The notes beneath the pieces were generated by a model that was not told the origin of the DNA, ran no database searches, and was given only the letters and a program-made list of their open reading frames with translations. DNA of 64,000 nucleotides from SB15 sp964639245 (GTDB lineage Bacteria; Chloroflexota; Anaerolineae; Aggregatilineales; J027), in contig CAZXCU010000014.1 of NCBI GenBank assembly GCA_964639245.1, forward strand, positions 69,607 to 133,606, in the 5' to 3' direction. Of this stretch, positions 59,744 to 64,000 are shown one piece after another. The stretch's first letter is position 1. Every line of letters starts with the position of its first letter. Position numbers and translations under genes: made by a program.

Positions 59744-60994
59744 TCAGTGAGTAATTGGGACTTCATGGGGCAAACAGATTTCCTGTGGTTTGGCGAAAAT
59801 CATAGTCATTGCGGCGGAGAAACCTAGCCCAACAATTATCCAAAGGGCAGGCGTATAACTACCGAATGTATCATACAACCAACCTGCACCAACGGGCGCA
59901 ATCGTCGCTGCGAAAGTCAAAAAAAGCGCCATGATACTCGAAATGCGTCCGTAGTGCGATATTCCAAACACCTGCGCCAGAATAGACGGACGCGCAAGGG
60001 TGCGTGCGCCGTAGGCCGCCCCAAAAACCACGATAAAAAGACCTATCATCCAAGAAGATGTTCCTACCAATAACATCAGCATCGCGGCAGTTTGTAGCAC
60101 AAAAATACCAATAACTATTAGACGGGGTGAGAAATGGTTATCTAAAGGGGCAAAAATGACCCGTCCAGCAACTTGCATCAGCCCAATAGACCCACTGGCG
60201 AAAGCGGCGGTACTGGCATCAACCCCCTTATCAATCAGAAAAGGGATAAAGTGGACGCGAATAGCGGCGGCGGAGAGATAAGCAAGGCTGAACGCGAGGG
60301 TCAGCAACCAGAAAAAGCGACTATGAAGTGCCTCTGATAAAGAAATACCTGATGGTGGAATTGGGGAAGCGTTTTTCATAGATTGTACCTCTCCATCGGG
60401 CAAGTAGCCCAAGTCTGCGGGACGATGCCGCAGAATGAGGGCGTGTAACGGAATAGTCGTCACACCGAGCAAAATACCCAATCTGAAAATTGCCTCCCGC
60501 CAATGGAAAGTATTTAGCAAGGCATCAGAGACAGGAATAAAAATGGTACTGGCTAATCCCGCCGCAAAAGTTACGATGGCAAGGGCATTGCTGCGCTTCC
60601 TCACAAACCAAAGTGCAATGACTGCAAACGCAGGTTCGTAGAGAATAGCGGCTGAACAGACACCCAAACCCGCCCAAATCAAGTAGAAACCTGTCAAACT
60701 GGTGACTTGTGACCAAGCAATGACCAAAAGGGTGGCGGCTATCGAACCCACTGTCATCAGCAAGCGTGCGCCGTAACGGTCAATCCACCATCCCACAGGA
60801 TAGGCCATGATACCGGTTATCAAAAGTGCCAATGAAAACCCGCCTGTAAGTTCGGTGCGTGACCACCCTAGTTCAGTTTCCATCGGAGCGATAAACACCG
60901 AAAACGCATAATAGACAATTCCCCACGAAATGGTTTCCGTGATGGCAAGGGCAGCTGTGATATACCAACCATAGTAGAGGGAAATTTTTTGCAT
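59744..60994 (-). CDS. MFS transporter (OFA/monocarboxylate-like)
   Basis: 416 residues with 12 predicted helices. YYGWYITAALAITETISWGI at the N-terminus and GWWIDRYGARLLM (the loop 2-3 signature) resemble the oxalate/formate-antiporter and monocarboxylate branch of the MFS. Such proteins exchange or export small anions. It lies 3' of the Cys-tailed flavoprotein on the same strand, with an 87-bp gap holding a hairpin. In that setting an efflux role for a metalloid or organic anion is possible, but unproven. Confidence 0.85.
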   Translation of the reverse strand: MQKISLYYGWYITAALAITETISWGIVYYAFSVFIAPMETELGWSRTELTGGFSLALLITGIMAYPVGWWIDRYGARLLMTVGSIAATLLVIAWSQVTSLTGFYLIWAGLGVCSAAILYEPAFAVIALWFVRKRSNALAIVTFAAGLASTIFIPVSDALLNTFHWREAIFRLGILLGVTTIPLHALILRHRPADLGYLPDGEVQSMKNASPIPPSGISLSEALHSRFFWLLTLAFSLAYLSAAAIRVHFIPFLIDKGVDASTAAFASGSIGLMQVAGRVIFAPLDNHFSPRLIVIGIFVLQTAAMLMLLVGTSSWMIGLFIVVFGAAYGARTLARPSILAQVFGISHYGRISSIMALFLTFAATIAPVGAGWLYDTFGSYTPALWIIVGLGFSAAMTMIFAKPQEICLPHEVPITH

Positions 60995-61032
60995 ACCTGT
61001 GCCTTATTGAGCCGTATATTTACGATGAAGGA

Positions 61033-61055
61033 GGGGTCTAGTTCTAATAGACCCC
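61033..61055. other. Hairpin between flavoprotein and MFS genes
   Basis: GGGGTCTA (61033-61040) and TAGACCCC (61048-61055) form a perfect 8-bp stem with a 7-nt loop. No T-run follows in the minus-strand direction, so it may tune rather than stop transcription. Confidence 0.6.
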
Positions 61056-61081
61056 AAAATTCCTGACTGGTGGTAGCAGAC

Positions 61082-62530
61082 TTATGAGCAGCAAGCCGTA
61101 TCACAACCACAGGTGGTCGAACGCACCCCATCGCCACAGCAGGTATCATCACAGCCACAGTCACGGGTAGCGGTTGGGAGACCGGTAAGCTGCACCAAAT
61201 TGCCAGCAACAGGGATGGCATTGAGCGAAACCACGTTGGCAGTGACTTTACTCGGTGTCCCGCAGCAAGCCGCACCTTCCTCTGCAAAGTCGGTGCTGCA
61301 TACGCCTGTTTCAGGTAGGTTGAGTTGAACATCACGGGCTGCTTCCCAATCTCCGACTAAGGCAGCGACCACTGAACGCACCTGCTCATAGCCCGTTGCC
61401 AACAAAAACGTTGGCGCACGTCCGTAGCTTTTCATCCCCACAATATAGAAGTCTTTTTCAGGATGACGGAGTTCGGCTTCTCCATGTGGGCGGACTGTGC
61501 CACAACTATGAATATTGGGGTCAATCATCGGGGCAAGTTGACGGGTGCTTTCGAGTGAGGGGGCAAGGTCAAGTCGGAGTTCCCGCAACATCTCAAGGTC
61601 AGGCCGTGCGCCTGTGGCAGTAATAATTTCATCTACTTGAACAGTCATTAACCCATCGGGGGTCTCGCCAATGACCTCAAGCCCGGTGATGCCGCTTTGA
61701 ACTTCACGAATAGAGAAGGGGGCCACAATGCTCAGGTTGCCCTTGTCTACGGCGGCTTTAATTCGCAATCCCAGACTGCCGCGTGCGGGTAGTGCATCCT
61801 CTACGCCACCGCCATAAACACGCTTGAGGTTGGTGGTACGCATCGCCCAAACAATCTGCGTGTCTGGATAGGTTTGTTGCAAGGTGACTAATTCCAATAA
61901 CGCATTGATGGCGGAATGACCACTCCCCACGACCATCACGCGCTGATTAGCATAACGGGTATCCCCTAAAATATTCGGAATACCATAGGTAATGTGTTCG
62001 GCATGGCGTTTTTCGCCAATGGCGGGTAATCCGCCTGAACCAAGCGGATTTGGACGATGCCATGTGCCAGACGCATCAATGACTGCTCGTGCTTCCACAA
62101 GGGCTTCCGACCCATCGCAGTAGACGATATGTAGGATAAACGGGGCGGTTTCGCGTCTACTATCTTTCATTTTATCAATGTCACGACGGCTAATGGCAAC
62201 GACCCGTGCATTCAAATGAAGGTTGGCCTTGACCTCTGGGGCTTCGCTCAATGGAAAGAGATACTGCTCAATGAATTCCTGTCCAGTAGGAAGTTCAGTT
62301 TTCGGCGGCATCTGCCATCCGTGCCGCTCCAACAGCCGAACAGAAGCGCTATCTACCGTGAATTCCCACGGGGAGAACATGCGGACGTGCTGCCAAGTGC
62401 GGATGTTTGCCCCAACTTCTGACCCCGCTTCAAAGATGACAGGGGTTTCATGGCGTGCTAGCAGGTGGGCGGCGGCGGCTAGACCCACTGGGCCTGCTCC
62501 GATAACTGCGACAGGAAGCGTGTTGTTCAT
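61082..62530 (-). CDS. FAD/NAD(P)-dependent oxidoreductase with cysteine-rich C-terminal tail
   Basis: 482 residues from the ATG at 62530 with AAGGAG 8 nt upstream. It has two dinucleotide-binding motifs: VAVIGAGPVGLAAAAHL (about 7-23) and RVMVVGSGHSAINALLEL (about 195). It resembles flavin monooxygenases and thioredoxin-reductase-like enzymes, with a full FAD-binding end (YIVGMKSYGRAPTFLLATGY). The last about 65 residues are an unusual tail with eleven cysteines, including CCG, CGCDD, TCCG, CGCDT and a CCS terminus. Such flavoproteins occur in arsenic gene clusters (compare ArsO). The tail suggests metal or metalloid binding. The reaction is unknown. Confidence 0.82.
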   Translation of the reverse strand: MNNTLPVAVIGAGPVGLAAAAHLLARHETPVIFEAGSEVGANIRTWQHVRMFSPWEFTVDSASVRLLERHGWQMPPKTELPTGQEFIEQYLFPLSEAPEVKANLHLNARVVAISRRDIDKMKDSRRETAPFILHIVYCDGSEALVEARAVIDASGTWHRPNPLGSGGLPAIGEKRHAEHITYGIPNILGDTRYANQRVMVVGSGHSAINALLELVTLQQTYPDTQIVWAMRTTNLKRVYGGGVEDALPARGSLGLRIKAAVDKGNLSIVAPFSIREVQSGITGLEVIGETPDGLMTVQVDEIITATGARPDLEMLRELRLDLAPSLESTRQLAPMIDPNIHSCGTVRPHGEAELRHPEKDFYIVGMKSYGRAPTFLLATGYEQVRSVVAALVGDWEAARDVQLNLPETGVCSTDFAEEGAACCGTPSKVTANVVSLNAIPVAGNLVQLTGLPTATRDCGCDDTCCGDGVRSTTCGCDTACCS

Positions 62531-62603
62531 GCTGATTGCTCCTTTAAGCAACTAGAAATTTTCTTACTTATGAAGACGACAATGGCTGAAAAAAGACGCA
62601 AAC

Positions 62604-63146
62604 TCAGCAATCACAATAGCCCAATTTAGGAGTGCAGCCTGTTTGCTGATACTGACTTACCTCTATCACACACAACGCTTCGATCAATTCCCGCAATTTT
62701 TCGCGTCCACGCTGCACCCGTGATTTTGTCCCCGAATAAGATAAGCCCAGTTGTTGGCTCAATAAATGTTGTGGAACTTCATAGAATTCGGCTGCAACAA
62801 GGGCGGTGCGATATTTTTCAGGTAAGGCTTCCACCAAACTCAACATACAGGCTATCAATGCTGCCCGTTCATCCTTGTCTTCAACTGGTATATCGACCAT
62901 CAAAACGGTTTCATCTAAAGGGAGCGCATGGGGCTGATGAGTACGGTAATAATCAATAATGCTGTGACGGGCGATTTGATACAACCAACCCCGTAAACGG
63001 GTCGCATCGGTCAGTTGATGATGTTTAGTCAAGGCTTTGAACATCACCTCTTGCAATACATCCTCTGCATCCATCAAATTATCAATCCGCCGATGAATAA
63101 ACTGGTAGAGTTCGTGGTGGTAGGTTTCCCAAGTATCGGTTGTCAT
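62604..63146 (-). CDS. ECF RNA polymerase sigma factor (SigZ-like)
   Basis: 180 residues. Region 2 covers about 10-75 (HELYQFIHRRI, DAEDVLQEVMFKAL, LRGWLYQIARHSIIDYYR). Region 4 covers about 110-160 (LPEKYRTALVAAEFYEVPQHLLSQQLGLSYSGTKSRVQRGREKL). The C-terminus ends with a cysteine tail, C171, C178 and C180. SigZ-type factors with such tails lack a separate anti-sigma gene, and here none adjoins, so the tail may sense a thiol-reactive agent. It is first gene of the minus-strand operon, divergent from MarR across a large palindrome. Confidence 0.88.
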   Translation of the reverse strand: MTTDTWETYHHELYQFIHRRIDNLMDAEDVLQEVMFKALTKHHQLTDATRLRGWLYQIARHSIIDYYRTHQPHALPLDETVLMVDIPVEDKDERAALIACMLSLVEALPEKYRTALVAAEFYEVPQHLLSQQLGLSYSGTKSRVQRGREKLRELIEALCVIEVSQYQQTGCTPKLGYCDC

Positions 63147-63175
63147 CGCTTCGCCAATTCCATCTCAATAATTTG

Positions 63176-63228
63176 GTTGCTATTGACAACTATCCTATCT
63201 GATATACAATATAGTTGTCAATAGCAAC
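63176..63228. promoter_or_regulatory. Nested-palindrome operator between sigZ-like and marR-like genes
   Basis: An 18-bp arm (63176-63193) is repeated as a perfect inverted copy at 63211-63228, with a 17-bp centre. Each arm itself contains GTTG-CTATTGA-CAAC or its complement, so there are two MarR-type sites arranged symmetrically about the divergent promoters. Confidence 0.85.
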
Positions 63229-63246
63229 TAGATATGGATTTTTCCA

Positions 63247-63708
63247 ATGTCACAAACTGATGCCCTGCTCCGCGAAGTCGCCATCCTTTATACCCAAGCT
63301 CAAAGGACGATGATTGCCTGTTGTGATGTCAAATCTCAAACCCAATGTCTGATCATTACCGAGTTGGGACGATACGAACCTCTCACACCGCTTGAATTGG
63401 CAGACCGTTTGGGCTTTGAGAAAAGTTGGATAAGCCGCGTCGTTGCTCAATTGGTGCAAGAGGGGCTGATTGCCAAATCTCCTAATGCAACCGATGGGCG
63501 TAGTTTTTTACTTCGGCTCACTCCCAACGGGCAATCTCGATTTCAGCAACTTAATCAAATGCTAAATTCGCATGTTGACCGTATTATGGAACTTATTCCG
63601 GCGGAACACCATGAGACAGTTCAACAATCGCTCCTACTCCTACGGGATGCGCTACTAGCTGAGGCAACTTCAATGGATGTGGTGATAGCAGAATGTATGC
63701 CTGCCTAG
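63247..63708 (+). CDS. MarR-family regulator with thiol-sensor-like cysteines
   Basis: 153 residues, ATG at 63247. The winged HTH is LTPLELADRLGFEKSWISRVVAQLVQEGLI (about 49-78) with wing NATDGRSFLLRLTPNG. Three cysteines cluster near the N-terminus, C25, C26 and C34 (IACCDVKSQTQC), at the position where other MarR/ArsR-context regulators carry a CC...C motif. It probably represses the sigma-factor operon and itself through the palindrome at 63176-63228. The inducer may be a metalloid or thiol-reactive compound (inference). Confidence 0.87.
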   Translation: MSQTDALLREVAILYTQAQRTMIACCDVKSQTQCLIITELGRYEPLTPLELADRLGFEKSWISRVVAQLVQEGLIAKSPNATDGRSFLLRLTPNGQSRFQQLNQMLNSHVDRIMELIPAEHHETVQQSLLLLRDALLAEATSMDVVIAECMPA

Positions 63709-63975
63709 ATGCAACCCCCTCGTCTATTTCAAATAATGGTTAAGCCCCTGATATTCGTTCTTCTGCTATTTCCGGGTTTCTTCCTAAATATTTTTGGGTA
63801 TTCAGCATATAAAGAAGATGTTATTGATACCACACAACCATCAGGCTGGATCACATTCTCATGTATGCAACCTGGCGCTCTCAACACAAGTGAAATTTAT
63901 CGTATCATGGCAGATGGTAGTAACTTGCAAAGAAATACTAATAACTCTAGAGCGTGTTATGGACTTTCAAAGTAA
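63709..63975 (+). CDS. Short ORF, truncated beta-propeller (TolB/PD40-like) start
   Basis: 88 residues, ATG immediately after the MarR stop. A hydrophobic segment (about 12-30) looks like a signal anchor. GWITFSCMQPG followed by EIYRIMADGSNLQRNTNN resembles the first strand pair of a TolB/WD40-like propeller, whose units usually read IYxMNADGSNxxRLT. The frame stops at 63975, long before a propeller could be complete, so it is a fragment, a pseudogene, or a gene broken by a frameshift near the window edge. It has no SD of its own. Confidence 0.4.
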   Translation: MQPPRLFQIMVKPLIFVLLLFPGFFLNIFGYSAYKEDVIDTTQPSGWITFSCMQPGALNTSEIYRIMADGSNLQRNTNNSRACYGLSK

Positions 63976-64000
63976 AAAAGCCATACAGTGAACGAAGCGC

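Overview
The window is bacterial chromosome from a free-living heterotroph. The gene set suggests Chloroflexota (Anaerolineae-like), but this is inference only, as no rRNA or marker phylogeny is possible here. Pointers are the TPR/ATPase regulator at the left edge, a fused sulfate adenylyltransferase/APS kinase, many LacI-controlled sugar importers, and dispersed palindromic repeats. No rRNA, CRISPR array, insertion sequence, integrase or prophage gene was seen. There are two tRNAs: Arg(CCU) at 1624 and Asn(GUU) at 39441.

Layout. 1-4170: truncated TPR protein, tRNA-Arg, secreted M23 peptidase, tandem-HTH protein, DinB-like protein and a pteridine-reductase-like SDR. 4213-8311: complete amino-acid ABC importer whose permease carries six Cys-pair repeats outside the membrane. 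8348-8542: repeats. 8606-23277: a LacI-controlled divergent sugar cluster with GH36 hydrolase, Gfo/Idh and YcjQ-like dehydrogenases on the minus strand, and SBP, two permeases, MalK-type ATPase, an (alpha/alpha)6 hydrolase, a GH63 hydrolase and a GH13_18 phosphorylase on the plus strand. It resembles the E. coli ycj locus and probably handles glucosylglycerate or a related glucoside.

23294-37465: an RbsABC-type importer with two permeases and a divergent GntR regulator, then an oxidative catabolic block (UlaG-like lactonase, M24 protein, Zn dehydrogenase, DUF4432 epimerase-like protein, SDR, LacI regulator, sugar isomerase, Gfo/Idh). Two near-identical TTACGCAATCGATTGCGTAA operators tie the outer operons of this block together. 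37575-42611: sat/cysC fusion, tRNA-Asn, hisS, glycerophosphodiesterase and glutaminyl cyclase. 42737-48239: SH3b-GH5 protein and a Ugp-type importer lacking an ATPase. 48417-52600: TetR/DUF4260 pair, nitroreductase and a CtpE-like P-type ATPase. 52646-59380: LacI regulator, a further sugar importer lacking an ATPase, and a GH3 glycosidase. 59744-63708: MFS transporter, Cys-tailed flavoprotein, SigZ-like sigma factor and divergent MarR regulator, a probable metalloid or thiol-stress module. The right edge holds a broken beta-propeller-like ORF.

Cross-cutting patterns. Each of the five solute-binding-protein genes is first in its operon and is followed by a strong hairpin or palindromic repeat before the membrane genes. 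All five binding proteins have signal peptides without a lipobox cysteine. Three permeases carry extra N-terminal or inserted modules. Only one MalK-type ATPase serves three MalFG-type importers. ATGA stop/start overlaps and TTG or GTG starts with good Shine-Dalgarno sequences are common.
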